From positions 3,266,001 through 3,330,000 of the forward strand of contig NZ_CP120863.1 of NCBI RefSeq assembly GCF_026191725.2: DNA of 64,000 nt, in the 5' to 3' direction. Source of the stretch: Roseibium porphyridii. Lineage in GTDB: Bacteria; Pseudomonadota; Alphaproteobacteria; Rhizobiales; Stappiaceae. How positions within the stretch are numbered: the first letter of the stretch is position 1; each line of letters begins with the position of its first letter. The position numbers and the translations under genes were made by a program. Under the pieces are notes generated by a model that worked only from the letters and a program-made list of their open reading frames with translations, ran no database searches and had not been told where the DNA came from. Below are positions 54,111 through 64,000 of the stretch, in pieces.

Positions 54111-55403
54111 CTAGGTTTGCTTTTTGAATACCGAAATGAAAAAACCGTCGGTACCTGTCGAGTGCGGCGTCAGCATGACAGAGCCGCTTTCCGATACGTG
54201 ATCCGGTAAGGCTTTTTCCGGCAACAACTCTTTCCAGATATCGAGCGCTGACAACGCCTGAAATTCGGGGTTCTGTTCCAGGAACCACTCCGACTGAGAT
54301 TGGTTTTCTTCGCGAAGAACAGAACACGTTGCATAAACCAAGCGGCCGCCATTTTTGACGTATTTCTTTGCGTTTTCAAGCACATGCCGCTGATCTTTTA
54401 TGCGATCTTCGAGCGCTCTTTCCGACAATCGCCACTTTGAGTCAGGCCGCCTGCGCCAAACGCCTGTTCCAGTACAAGGCGCATCGATGAACACAAGATC
54501 CATTTGTGCTTCAAGATCTTTCAAATCCGTACTGGCAGGGTCGCGAACCTGGATATTGTGTATGCCTGCCCGCTTCAACCGTTCATGAATAGGTGCGAGC
54601 CGAAGTCGATCGGCATCGAAGGCATAGAGTTGCCCCTTGTTCTGCATGCTTGCAGCCAGGGCGAGCGTCTTGCCACCACCACCAGCACAATAGTCGAGTA
54701 CCTGTTCGCCGGGTTCTGCCTTCGCCAATTGAGCCGCCAGTTGGCTCGCCTCGTCCTGAAGCTCAAACCATCCTTTTTGATAACCCTCTTCAGCCTGGAC
54801 ATGTGGCATGCGACCAAGACCGGGTTTTGCTTCAATTCGGATGCCAACTGGTGACAAAGACGAAGACTTTGCACCCGTATGGGCCAGACGCTTCAGAACT
54901 TTGTCGCGGTTCGATTTCAATGTGTTGACGCGAAGGTCGACTGGCGCACGCCTTGCCAACGCTTGCCCTTCAGTGACCGCATTTTCGCCCAAACTTGCCT
55001 CGAAACGGGACCATAGCCAATCGGGTACGTCTGCAGCCTCGGCAGGAGACGATCTGAGTTGTGCGTCTTCTGAAAGGAGTTTCTTTTCTTGTTCCGACAA
55101 TGGCTCTGGCGCATGCCTATCCTGAGCGAGTGCATCTTCGAGAGCTAAGAGCCCTTTTTCCCAGGTTTTGACATAGGTTGCGAAGACCAGCCCTCGTGGG
55201 TCACCAGATTGCATGACGGCGCTGAGTGATGCCTTGTTGCGCAGCGCATCAAAGACCAGGTTTCCTATTACGGTACGGTCTCCAGACCCTGCGAACCTAT
55301 GTGCCGTTCCCCAATCTCTTAGTGCAGCTTGAACGGGGCGATGCCGCGTTTCGACTTCCTGCAAAACTTCAATTGCAGCCGTCAGGCGTCCACCGTCTTT
55401 CAT
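54111..55403 (-). CDS. RsmB/NOP-family SAM-dependent RNA cytosine-C5 methyltransferase
   Basis: A 430-residue enzyme that should methylate C5 of a cytosine in rRNA or tRNA. It has the SAM motif DYCAGGGGKTLALAA (about 237-251), the motif IV catalytic Cys in FIDAPCTGTGVWRR (about 304-317) and the motif VI Cys in YATCSVLREEN (about 357-367). The N-terminal 150 residues are a NusB-like domain as in RsmB/Fmu, fused in front of the methyltransferase. The exact target base is not clear. It lies 48 bases downstream of guaB on the same strand, so co-transcription is likely. Confidence 0.92.
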   Translation of the reverse strand: MKDGGRLTAAIEVLQEVETRHRPVQAALRDWGTAHRFAGSGDRTVIGNLVFDALRNKASLSAVMQSGDPRGLVFATYVKTWEKGLLALEDALAQDRHAPEPLSEQEKKLLSEDAQLRSSPAEAADVPDWLWSRFEASLGENAVTEGQALARRAPVDLRVNTLKSNRDKVLKRLAHTGAKSSSLSPVGIRIEAKPGLGRMPHVQAEEGYQKGWFELQDEASQLAAQLAKAEPGEQVLDYCAGGGGKTLALAASMQNKGQLYAFDADRLRLAPIHERLKRAGIHNIQVRDPASTDLKDLEAQMDLVFIDAPCTGTGVWRRRPDSKWRLSERALEDRIKDQRHVLENAKKYVKNGGRLVYATCSVLREENQSQSEWFLEQNPEFQALSALDIWKELLPEKALPDHVSESGSVMLTPHSTGTDGFFISVFKKQT

Positions 55404-55451
55404 GCAAATCCCTTGTACTGCTTGCTGCGCTTATCAAGCTGCCAAACTCGA

Positions 55452-57056
<1,605 letters not shown>

Positions 57057-57094
57057 TCAATAACACGCAGGTGACAGAATGAAAAGGGTCATAC

Positions 57095-57463
57095 TCAATC
57101 CGAGGAATTATCCCCAGTGAGGTCTGTCGCGAGCACGGCAGTGACCGCCTTACTCAAATAACCATATTGCTGGTCGTTCGTGTCGGCCAGAGCCTCTTCC
57201 CTTGAGGCTGGAATGTCATCGTAAACGATCGGATACTCAAACTGAGCTTTTGTAAAGTCGTAGCGTTTCCCGTCGATCAAGTTGTAAAAATGCCAAGTCA
57301 GTCCAAAGCGGGTTTTGACGATCAGAGCATTCAAAATGTCATTCGCGACAAGGGCTGTTACGCCACATTGACCGGCTGTAGGTGTTTCCTCTGACCAAAG
57401 AGTGCTGGATTCAAGGCTCCATGACTTTTGAAGTGCCCTTTCGAAGTCTTCTGTCTTTGTCAT
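57095..57463 (-). CDS. YunG-like hypothetical protein
   Basis: A 122-residue protein resembling the YunG family: FERALQKSWSLESSTLWSEE, then GQCGVTALVANDILNALIVKT, TWHFYNLIDGKRYDFTKAQF and SREEALAD. A Cys (in GQCGVTALV) and a His (WHFYNL) are in the order of a papain-like or transglutaminase-like pair, but a catalytic role has not been shown to my knowledge. The ATG at 57463 was preferred to a TTG-started frame nine codons longer. It lies between guaB and rlmE on the same strand and may be co-transcribed with guaB. Confidence 0.7.
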   Translation of the reverse strand: MTKTEDFERALQKSWSLESSTLWSEETPTAGQCGVTALVANDILNALIVKTRFGLTWHFYNLIDGKRYDFTKAQFEYPIVYDDIPASREEALADTNDQQYGYLSKAVTAVLATDLTGDNSSD

Positions 57464-57536
57464 CGCAAAGGGTCCCGGAGATATGGTCAAGTTCGTCCAA
57501 TCAACGCTTCAAAGTTTGATCTCCTTGACCGTCACA

Positions 57537-58247
57537 TTAGGTCTTCGATCCAGGCTCTATACCTCTAAAGCCTTTTGCAATTACATATAGTTCCGGGCTT
57601 TCCTTGCGGCTTGCCGGCGGTTTCAGATGTGCGACGGTTTTGAAATCCCGTTTCAGATCCCGCAGGAGCGCGTTTTCCGTACCGCCCCTGAATACCTTCG
57701 CCAGAAATGATCCTCCTGGAACCAGGTTTTGACGTGCAAAATCAACGGCGATCTCAAATAGATGAGTTGTCCGAAGGTGATCGGTTTGCTTATGACCGGT
57801 TGTTGGAGCCGCCATGTCAGACAGGACGACATCGGGTTTTTGTCCCCCAAGAGCCTCCATCAGCACGTCCGGTGCATCATCATCCAGAAAGTCTTTCTTC
57901 AGGAAGGTTGCACCCCGGACATGGTCCATATCCAGGTAATCGATCCCAACCACTTTTGGGGCCTCGATGCTTGATTGAACCCGCTGAACGGCAACTTGAC
58001 ACCAACCTCCAGGCGCACAGCCAAGGTCAACCACACGGTATCCTGGCTTAAGGAGCTTATGCTTGTCGTCGATTTCAATCAGCTTATAGGCTGCTCTGGA
58101 TCTATAGCCGTCGATCTTGGCGCGCCGCACATAGGGATCATTCAATTGACGCTCCAGCCAGCGCGTGGACGATTCCCGCCGTCCAGCTGCGGTTTTCACC
58201 TTGACGTGGAGCCCGCGATCTCCAGATCCTTTTTTTGAACGGCTCAT
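57537..58247 (-). CDS. rlmE: 23S rRNA (uridine-2552-2'-O)-methyltransferase
   Basis: 2'-O-methylates U2552 in the A-loop of 23S rRNA, a step of large-subunit maturation. The 236-residue protein carries the K-D-K-E tetrad: Lys in [11 protein letters not shown], Asp in [12 protein letters not shown], Lys in LAKVFRGG and Glu in KESPELYV. The SAM motif is [15 protein letters not shown] (about 73-87). The N-terminal 35 residues are basic ([19 protein letters not shown]) and typical for alphaproteobacterial FtsJ. The start overlaps the Ppx/GppA gene stop by 4 bases (ATGA), so the two are coupled. Confidence 0.96.
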   Translation of the reverse strand: MSRSKKGSGDRGLHVKVKTAAGRRESSTRWLERQLNDPYVRRAKIDGYRSRAAYKLIEIDDKHKLLKPGYRVVDLGCAPGGWCQVAVQRVQSSIEAPKVVGIDYLDMDHVRGATFLKKDFLDDDAPDVLMEALGGQKPDVVLSDMAAPTTGHKQTDHLRTTHLFEIAVDFARQNLVPGGSFLAKVFRGGTENALLRDLKRDFKTVAHLKPPASRKESPELYVIAKGFRGIEPGSKT

Positions 58248-60013
58248 ACTCTGTTTCCTTGGCGGCCACGATCGAAACGCGACCTCGATCTACGACGCGC
58301 CCAAACTCCATCGGCCGCCATTAACTCGGTCAGGATCCCCTCACGCAATCCCCGGTCGGCAACTCTCAGCCTTGGACACGTCCAACGCCGCCGAATTGCT
58401 TCCAGTATTGCACAGCCTGCCAGCACGAGATCAGCGCGATCCGCACCGATGCAAGGGTTCTCCATGCGCGCCTCATAAGGCATGTCGCGAAGCTCATCAA
58501 TCATTCTGGAAACATCGCTGTCGTCGAGCCACGTTCCGTCGACCCGGCGCCGGTCATAGCGCTTAAGCCCGAGATGGACACCTGCCAGCGTCGTCACCGT
58601 ACCAGAGGTGCCAAGCATATGAACCCGCCCGGAAGCGATTGCTTCAGTAAGGTTGTTTGCAAGACTGAAAGCAGCAAGGTGGTCTGCTGCGTCTTCAACC
58701 ATCGCTTCGAAGATATCTGGTGTGACATGAACGCCGCCGTGCCGTTCCGCCAGATTTACCACTCCAACTGGTAGCGAAATCCAGGATCTAATAAAACGTG
58801 TCAGCGCATAGCCGCGGGCGCCACATCGGTTGCGAAGATCCAGCCAGACTATTTCGGACGATCCGCCGCCGATATCAAACAGAATGACGCCATCTGCTTC
58901 GTGGTCGACAAGCGACGCGCATCCGGCAACTGCCAGACGTGCCTCTGTTTCCCTGTTGACCACTTCCAAGGCCAGGCCTGTTTCCGTTTTCACCCGGTCA
59001 ATGAACTCTGACCCGTTTTCAGCTGCCCGACACGCTTCCGTCGCAATCAGCCTTGAGCGCGCCACACCGCGGTCAGAGAGTTTTCGATGACAATTCGCGA
59101 GCGCTTCTATTGCCCGGTCCATCGCCGCATCGCTTAGCCTCTTTTGCGAGTCGACGCCTTCGCCCAGTCGAACAATCCTGGAATAGGCATCGACAACACG
59201 AAACCCACGCTCCTCCGGCCTCGCAATCAGAAGACGACAATTGTTGGTGCCAAGGTCCAGTGCGGCATAAAGCGGACTGTTGTTTTGTCCATAAGGCGTT
59301 TTTTGGCGAAAACCTTGCGTTCTTTTCGGTCTTTGAACCTCACCAGTTGCAGAGGGGCCCCGATTATCGGATTTTGTCTCGGGCCTTTGCTTCGATTGTG
59401 GCTTCAGGCTTTTTTCGCTCGAACCTGAGAACCTTTGCGAAGCTAAGTCACCGGACTGATCAGCACCTGTAGTCCGTTGCTCGACACCTTGAGTGTTGCG
59501 CGCTTGCCAGCGTTTACGGCCTCGCCGCCTTGCTGCTTTCTTTCCCTTTGGACTGGTGATTCCCTCCCCACCCGTTTGCGGTTGCGAGGAAGAATTCAGG
59601 TCAGGAGTGCGCTGTTGATGATGCGTGCCGGTGGCCAGTTCTGGTTGGTTTTTTGCACGCCCGCGTCGGCGCTTTCTGCGCCGTTTTTGTGTCGACGACA
59701 GACCTTCTTCATCAGGCGAAGGTTGTGCCTGCTTGCTGTGCGATGTGCTGATGGATCCGGAGACAACAAGGGTCGGGCTTTGACCCGTCCCTTCAACAGA
59801 CGCAGCCGCCACACCGTTCTGTGTGACGGGAGAGCCTTTTGGACCACTGCCAGAACGACGCTTACGGCGCCTTCTGCCCGTGGTCCGGAGCTCAGAAGAA
59901 GCTCCGCTGTTCCCGGACTCATCAGGGATACCACGCCCGGAATCGGGCGGTTCCTGACCTGACTGAGTCACTTTTTGCCTTTCAGGCCGCCGCCGCAGCC
60001 TACATGTTTCCAT
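58244..60013 (-). CDS. Ppx/GppA phosphatase with long basic N-terminal extension
   Basis: An exopolyphosphatase / guanosine pentaphosphate phosphatase family enzyme of 589 residues. The catalytic domain begins near residue 248 with the ASKHA phosphate-1 motif [16 protein letters not shown], followed by [12 protein letters not shown] (phosphate-2) and [18 protein letters not shown], and ends in [11 protein letters not shown]. Residues 1-245 are low-complexity and disordered, rich in Ser, Gln, Gly and Arg, with Arg/Lys clusters at about 47-53, 110-121 and 158-169. Homologues in related bacteria have short basic tails, so this is an unusually long one. No other ATG lies between residue 1 and the domain. 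rlmE follows with a 4-base overlap. Confidence 0.88.
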   Translation of the reverse strand: METCRLRRRPERQKVTQSGQEPPDSGRGIPDESGNSGASSELRTTGRRRRKRRSGSGPKGSPVTQNGVAAASVEGTGQSPTLVVSGSISTSHSKQAQPSPDEEGLSSTQKRRRKRRRGRAKNQPELATGTHHQQRTPDLNSSSQPQTGGEGITSPKGKKAARRRGRKRWQARNTQGVEQRTTGADQSGDLASQRFSGSSEKSLKPQSKQRPETKSDNRGPSATGEVQRPKRTQGFRQKTPYGQNNSPLYAALDLGTNNCRLLIARPEERGFRVVDAYSRIVRLGEGVDSQKRLSDAAMDRAIEALANCHRKLSDRGVARSRLIATEACRAAENGSEFIDRVKTETGLALEVVNRETEARLAVAGCASLVDHEADGVILFDIGGGSSEIVWLDLRNRCGARGYALTRFIRSWISLPVGVVNLAERHGGVHVTPDIFEAMVEDAADHLAAFSLANNLTEAIASGRVHMLGTSGTVTTLAGVHLGLKRYDRRRVDGTWLDDSDVSRMIDELRDMPYEARMENPCIGADRADLVLAGCAILEAIRRRWTCPRLRVADRGLREGILTELMAADGVWARRRSRSRFDRGRQGNRV

Positions 60014-60257
60014 GGGCGCAGCTCACAACCGTATCTATCGTTGCAAAAACTGTAACAGGTTGAACGCGGATGGAAAAGAACTTCCGAGACCGGAACCAGC
60101 TGGAGCGGTGTCAGCACCGCTGTCTGTACGAATTCATAAAAAAGTCAAAAACGGGCCTTGCAAAAAAGAATATGATGGATGTATATGCGGCTCACTTGAT
60201 CGAAGCGGCGCAATGCTCTGCTTCGGACAATCGCCAAGCTCACAAAATGAGCCGGAA

Positions 60258-60331
60258 TGGGGAATAGGTTAACGGTAGACCCACGGACTCTGACTCCGTT
60301 AGTCCTGGTTCGAATCCAGGTTCCCCAGCCA
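60258..60331 (+). tRNA. tRNA-Gln (anticodon CTG)
   Basis: A complete cloverleaf: acceptor stem TGGGGAA (60258-60264) with TTCCCCA (60321-60327), anticodon stem ACGGA/TCCGT enclosing the loop CTCTGAC with anticodon CTG, and a T-arm CCTGG-TTCGAAT-CCAGG. The discriminator is G and CCA is encoded. The U1-A72 first pair, G10-like D-arm and the loop fit glutamine tRNA, which reads CAG codons. It stands alone between the Ppx gene and cytochrome b561. Confidence 0.96.
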
Positions 60332-60455
60332 AATATTCATTAAGCCATTGATATTAAGAGGTTCGATTCTGTTCTGGATCGGCTCATATCGGCATTCTTG
60401 GCAATTCAGTTTTTCTTTTCGGTTGTTAACATCCCAGACTCGGCGCAACGGTCAC

Positions 60456-61004
60456 TTATTGCTGGCGTATCATGCGGGTCAGAGTTGAGTCATGGTCGAC
60501 GAAATGGTGTTTCAGCGCGCCAGCAACATGCAGCACCAGTGCGCCAACCATCAGCCAGCCACAGGCACCGTGGAGCCAGTGCCCCATTGCGGAGAACGCT
60601 TCTACTTTGTCACCTGCAGGGATCGTGAAAAGGCCAAATACGCTGGTAGTTCTGCCGCCAAAATAGGACCCGATTATTCCTGAGAGCGGCATGACTATGA
60701 TTCCGGCAAGCAAGACGATGTGAACCAGCTTGGATGTGAGGCGCTGCCAGGTGGGCATCACGGTAGCATCCTCCAGAAAGCCCTGTTTCAACCGGTACCC
60801 CACGCGCCACAGCCCAAAAATGAGCACAAGCACTCCAACTGCCTTTTGAATACCAATCAGTTGTCCTTTGCCCGGACCGCTTTCAAGGAATTCCGATAGG
60901 TAAAAACCGAAGCCTATCATCCCGATAATTGCAACGGCAATGATCCAGTGATTGAACCGTGAAATACCGTCATACGTCGTGGTTTTCGACAGGTTGGGGC
61001 TCAT
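60456..61004 (-). CDS. Cytochrome b561
   Basis: A 182-residue inner-membrane dihaem b-type cytochrome with four hydrophobic helices. Haem-ligand candidates are His in SRFNHWIIA (about 18), His in LVHIVLLAG (about 92), and His in HWLHGACGW and LVLHVAGALKHH near 143 and 159. Members pass electrons from ubiquinol to periplasmic acceptors or oxygen. It lies 9 bases after the lectin gene on the same strand, so the two are one operon. The multihaem cytochrome c further right could be a redox partner, which is only an inference. Confidence 0.92.
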   Translation of the reverse strand: MSPNLSKTTTYDGISRFNHWIIAVAIIGMIGFGFYLSEFLESGPGKGQLIGIQKAVGVLVLIFGLWRVGYRLKQGFLEDATVMPTWQRLTSKLVHIVLLAGIIVMPLSGIIGSYFGGRTTSVFGLFTIPAGDKVEAFSAMGHWLHGACGWLMVGALVLHVAGALKHHFVDHDSTLTRMIRQQ

Positions 61005-61013
61005 CGAATGCTC

Positions 61014-61559
61014 CTACAACTCGAACAAATTCCAGGTTTGGTAGGACTTGCTGGTTTCTTCGCATGGCTGGAGAGACAGGGGCCGCATCACATGAACAGG
61101 GGAGCCGCCACGCCCTTCCCGCTTCTCCGTACTGCTAACTGTCACGCACAACTGCGGATCGGCCTGGGCGACCAACTGACCATTTTCGTTCAACGTGAAC
61201 TTCTGAGTGGCGGTGCCCGCACATTGGTTGAGCACAATCGGCGCTCCGGCCTCGACGGATGGGACTGTCATACAGACATCGAAATAGGGAATTCGAAACT
61301 CTCCTTTGCCGATGAGTTCCTCATCAAAGCCCTGATCTTCCAGGATGCCACCCGTGTAGTTATAGCAAGTGTGAGCCTGCAGCCCCTTGTCCAGCGGTGC
61401 ATTCTTGCCCTGCCCACCAGCGATATCCAGGCAGTAGCCGCGTGCGTCGTCCAACCTGTCGGTCAACTGGACTTCAACCAGGTTTTCGGCTGATTGAGCT
61501 GGTGCGTCCAGCGAGGCCAAGCCAACAAATGCGAGCGCTATCCCGGTGACCGGTTTCAT
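61014..61559 (-). CDS. Secreted ricin-type beta-trefoil lectin domain protein
   Basis: A 181-residue periplasmic or secreted protein with a Sec signal (residues 1-23, ending APAQSA). The mature part is a ricin-B-like beta-trefoil: CLDIAGGQGKNAPLDKGLQAHTC, CMTVPSVEAGAPIVLNQCAGTATQKFTL and CVTVSSTEKREGRGGSPVHVM followed by LQPCEETSKSYQTWNL. Each repeat keeps the hydrophobic core residues, and disulfide-forming Cys pairs are visible. Such domains bind sugars or other polymers. Pairing with cytochrome b561 is unusual. The ATG at 61559 places the signal at the N-terminus. Confidence 0.82.
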   Translation of the reverse strand: MKPVTGIALAFVGLASLDAPAQSAENLVEVQLTDRLDDARGYCLDIAGGQGKNAPLDKGLQAHTCYNYTGGILEDQGFDEELIGKGEFRIPYFDVCMTVPSVEAGAPIVLNQCAGTATQKFTLNENGQLVAQADPQLCVTVSSTEKREGRGGSPVHVMRPLSLQPCEETSKSYQTWNLFEL

Positions 61560-61609
61560 GATGATACCCCTTGAGTGCCTATGACAGCGCAATTCGCCGT
61601 CGATTGATT

Positions 61610-61638
61610 GTTCTAATCCAAACAGTTTACATCAGAAC
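61610..61638. promoter_or_regulatory. Possible operator between lectin and MarR genes
   Basis: An imperfect inverted repeat GTTCTAAT (61610-61617) / ATCAGAAC (61631-61638), 7 of 8 positions symmetrical, lies in the 133-base gap between the divergent lectin and MarR genes. It is a candidate MarR binding site, but the match is modest. Confidence 0.3.
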
Positions 61639-61692
61639 TTTGTGACCGTAATGTGCCAGGATCATGAGTTTATTTATTAGCGCAGTCAGGTC

Positions 61693-62145
61693 ATGAAACA
61701 GACACTGATAACCATCCACCCCGTTTTGCATTCAGCCACCTTGTTGGAAAAGCGGATTGAAATCCTGCTTAGACCAACTGGGATCCGCCACCGACAGGCT
61801 CTCATCCTGGATGCCTTGTCGCAGATCGGGCCGACCTCACAGAGGCATCTGGCGAAACAGTTTGACGTTTCGGCGGGCAGCATGAGTTCTATGACAGAAC
61901 GGCTGGTAACGCTCGGGTTCATCACCCAAATCACGAACCCCGAAAATCGCCGCAGTGATATTCTTGACCTGACACCTGACGGCCGGGAAGTTCTAAAGAA
62001 AGTATGGGTTGTCTGGCAGGAGGCAACGGGCCTGATCACCTCGGCACTCGGTGAAAACCAGGCCGAGACACTCACGGTCCTTTCTACGAAGCTCCGGAAT
62101 GCTTTGGGGGGCACGCAGCCGGAAAAAGAACGGCACGAGACGTGA
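61693..62145 (+). CDS. MarR-family transcriptional regulator
   Basis: A 150-residue winged-helix regulator. The recognition region is TSQRHLAKQFDVSAGSMSSMTERLVTLGFITQITNPENRRSDILDLT (about 48-94) with the wing RRSDILDLT. The flanking helices form the dimer interface. MarR proteins repress nearby genes and release DNA on binding a small ligand or on oxidation. It is divergent from the lectin/cytochrome b561 operon and upstream of the multihaem cytochrome c, so it could control either. No Cys is present to suggest redox sensing. Confidence 0.9.
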   Translation: MKQTLITIHPVLHSATLLEKRIEILLRPTGIRHRQALILDALSQIGPTSQRHLAKQFDVSAGSMSSMTERLVTLGFITQITNPENRRSDILDLTPDGREVLKKVWVVWQEATGLITSALGENQAETLTVLSTKLRNALGGTQPEKERHET

Positions 62146-62604
62146 GTCTCCGCCCTCGGCCCCACTCCAAAATAGGTAGTCACAACTCTCTATCGAATTG
62201 TCGAAACATGACGCGAAATCATCACAGCAAATTGGCACTGTGTCCTAGATAGACCTCATCGAGCCATTGGGAATGGCTTCCGCGTCGCCCAAAATATGTC
62301 GGTCGAAGCAGTTCGGCCTGCTCACAATAGGTGTGTCCTGAACCAACCTGACTGCCACCCGAAACTTGGCCACGAACCATACTTCCAAAGGGGCAACTCA
62401 CCACATATCAGAGACCTACATATTCTAGCTGAAACGCTCGTTGCCCTTCCTAAACCTTCCCAAAGCAAAGAGCCTTTCGAACTGCGACCAAAAGGATATT
62501 ATCGTCAGTTCCATCACTTGTTGGGTCGCCAGAGCCTCGTTAAGCTCTGAAGCTGTTGCTTGTTTCGAATTTTCTCTGGCAAGCTGTTGAACCTGTGGGG
62601 CCAG
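62146..62604. other. Intergenic region without a recognisable gene
   Basis: About 460 bases between the MarR gene and the multihaem cytochrome. Open frames of 60 to 84 codons exist on both strands, but none has a ribosome binding site or a product I can place. It probably carries the promoter of the cytochrome gene, which I could not locate confidently. Confidence 0.45.
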
Positions 62605-64000
62605 ATGCAGATTGGGTCTTTTCTATGCTGGTCCATGATTTCTTTCATGCTTTTACAAGTGCATGCGAGTGCAAACGAAAGAACTCCTGGCTATCAAGGC
62701 AGCGCCATTTGTCAGTCGTGCCACAATGGGGCTTTTCAAGACTGGAAATCCAGTCACCATGCCATGGCCTGGCTCCCCGTTGATGATGAGCACGTTGATG
62801 GCGACTTCAACAATTCCACATTTGAGCATCGAGGTCGCAAGACACGTTTTTTCAAAGATGGTGACCGCTACTTCGTCGAGACATCCGACATAGATGGAGG
62901 CAGCAGGGTCCTTGAAGTCAAAGGGGTTGCCGGCATCTCACCCTTGCAGCAATACCTGATTGAGACTGAACCAGGGCGCTTGCAGTCACTAGATATTGCG
63001 TGGGACCAGGAAAACGACCGCTGGTATCACCTTTACTCGGATCAGGCGTTGGCACCCAATGATGGTTATCATTGGTCTGGACCATACAAGAACTGGAATT
63101 CGCGCTGCGCAGAATGCCACGCAACAGGGTTTCAAAAGAACTATGACCCAAGAACGCGACGTTACTCCAGCACTCAGTCTGAGATCGGTGTAGGATGTGA
63201 AGCTTGTCATGGACCGGGGGAAGCACACCTTGCCTGGGCGAATGGTGCTTCTTCGTCAGAACTATCCGTCTTTGAAGGAACAGACGATCAAGGCCTTATC
63301 GTTGGTTTCAAAGACGCATTTCCGCATACGGAAATCGAACAGTGTGCGGCTTGCCATTCAAGGCGCGAGCCGAACCAAGACGGCAATCCGCTTCCCGGCA
63401 CGCCCTTTCACGACAGTTATCGATTGGCGCTGCTGCGGGATGGACTTTATCACGCTGACGGTCAGATCCATGACGAAGTCTATGTCTACGGGTCTTTTCT
63501 TCAATCAAAAATGTATGCTGAAGGCGTCCGATGCACGGACTGTCATGAACCCCACTCCGGCCAGTTAAAGGCAGAGGGAAACGGGGTTTGTACCCAATGT
63601 CACTCTCAAGTGGGTAACGACACATTTCCCTCCTTGACGTTGAAAAGATATGACAGCCCGGACCATCACTTCCACGAAGCCGGAACCGCAGGTGCGCAAT
63701 GCGTTTCGTGTCACATGATCGAGCGCACTTACATGGGAATAGATGGACGCCGCGACCATTCCTTCAGGGTGCCGCGGCCGGATCTCAGCGCGTCTCTCGG
63801 AACGCCGAACGCCTGCACGGATTGTCACACCGACAAGCCTGCGACCTGGGCTGCGGAAGAGCTGAAGATGCGTTTTCCTGATAGTGCCCATCGTTCTTCC
63901 CATTTTGCTTCGGTTTTTGCCCCGGCACGCAGAGGGGTGACGGGACTTGGAGAACAATTGCTCAACATTGCGCTTCAAGAGACGCTGCCTGGAATCGTGC
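62605..64000 (+). CDS. Secreted multihaem cytochrome c (3' end outside window)
   Basis: The frame is open to the right edge, giving at least 465 residues. A Sec signal (MQIGSFLCWSMISFMLLQVHASA, about 23 residues) precedes eight CXXCH haem motifs: CQSCH (62710), CAECH (63106), CEACH (63196), CAACH (63343), CTDCH (63532), CTQCH (63589), CVSCH (63700) and CTDCH (63814). The pattern resembles cytochrome c554-like proteins with a C-terminal repeat domain, which would lie outside. It should carry electrons in the periplasm. The ATG at 62605 has GGGG upstream; in-frame TTG codons at 62560 and 62587 are alternatives. The function and donor are unknown. Confidence 0.88.
   Translation, partial: MQIGSFLCWSMISFMLLQVHASANERTPGYQGSAICQSCHNGAFQDWKSSHHAMAWLPVDDEHVDGDFNNSTFEHRGRKTRFFKDGDRYFVETSDIDGGSRVLEVKGVAGISPLQQYLIETEPGRLQSLDIAWDQENDRWYHLYSDQALAPNDGYHWSGPYKNWNSRCAECHATGFQKNYDPRTRRYSSTQSEIGVGCEACHGPGEAHLAWANGASSSELSVFEGTDDQGLIVGFKDAFPHTEIEQCAACHSRREPNQDGNPLPGTPFHDSYRLALLRDGLYHADGQIHDEVYVYGSFLQSKMYAEGVRCTDCHEPHSGQLKAEGNGVCTQCHSQVGNDTFPSLTLKRYDSPDHHFHEAGTAGAQCVSCHMIERTYMGIDGRRDHSFRVPRPDLSASLGTPNACTDCHTDKPATWAAEELKMRFPDSAHRSSHFASVFAPARRGVTGLGEQLLNIALQETLPGIV

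Noticed and set aside
62222..62550. Overlapping open frames of 60 and 84 codons on opposite strands, considered as an insertion-sequence remnant
   Set aside because: No transposase motif, terminal repeats or ribosome binding site could be recognised; the products resemble nothing known to me.

Overview
The window reads as a chromosomal segment of an alphaproteobacterium, most likely a marine member of the Hyphomicrobiales close to Roseibium/Labrenzia (Stappiaceae). The assignment rests on gene content and order and is an inference: the run gyrA, coaD, two cyclophilins, queA, tgt; a Ppx/GppA-RlmE pair; a Pcs-type phosphatidylcholine synthase; an IalB-family protein; and a YejA-like binding protein. 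No rRNA, prophage, insertion sequence or CRISPR array was seen. There is one tRNA gene, tRNA-Gln(CTG).

Layout. Positions 1-3070 hold the end of a plus-strand operon: ABC permease (cut by the window edge), ABC ATPase, an arginase-fold enzyme that looks like the nickel-dependent guanidine hydrolase GdmH, a strongly His-rich protein and a tiny secreted/membrane His protein. Positions 3146-7735 hold an EAL phosphodiesterase, a membrane alpha/beta-hydrolase and a patatin. Positions 7878-17808 form one long minus-strand operon for purines: 5-hydroxyisourate hydrolase, XdhA, XdhB, XdhC and a complete BMP-family nucleoside/purine ABC importer. A LysR regulator gene lies just upstream. Positions 18878-28185 hold metabolism and membrane genes: quinone oxidoreductase, Pcs, a DUF2182 protein, a UbiH-type hydroxylase, an AEC transporter, an LpxL-type acyltransferase, a malyl-CoA-lyase-like enzyme, HspQ and an IalB protein.

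Positions 28451-33938 carry a YejA-like binding protein followed by two apparently degenerate proteins (an adenylate-forming enzyme and a PleD-like regulator) and a FrnE-type oxidoreductase. Positions 34012-47165 are mostly core genes: eno, kdsA, galU, a nucleotide-sugar dehydrogenase, tgt, queA, two cyclophilins, coaD and gyrA. Positions 47384-58247 hold a MarC protein, a divergent HxlR/oxidoreductase pair, a DksA-like zinc-finger gene whose ribosome binding site lies inside a perfect hairpin, guaA, a TPR protein, an RsmB-type methyltransferase, guaB, a YunG-like protein and rlmE. Positions 58244-64000 hold a Ppx/GppA phosphatase with a long basic N-terminal tail, tRNA-Gln, cytochrome b561, a ricin-type lectin, a MarR regulator and the start of a secreted multihaem cytochrome c with eight CXXCH motifs, which runs off the right edge.

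The most notable points are the putative guanidine-degradation operon with unusual His-rich accessory proteins (1-3070), the hairpin over the DksA-like start (50141-50169), the terminator-like hairpin directly in front of the nucleotide-sugar dehydrogenase (37620-37659), and the octahaem cytochrome at the right edge.
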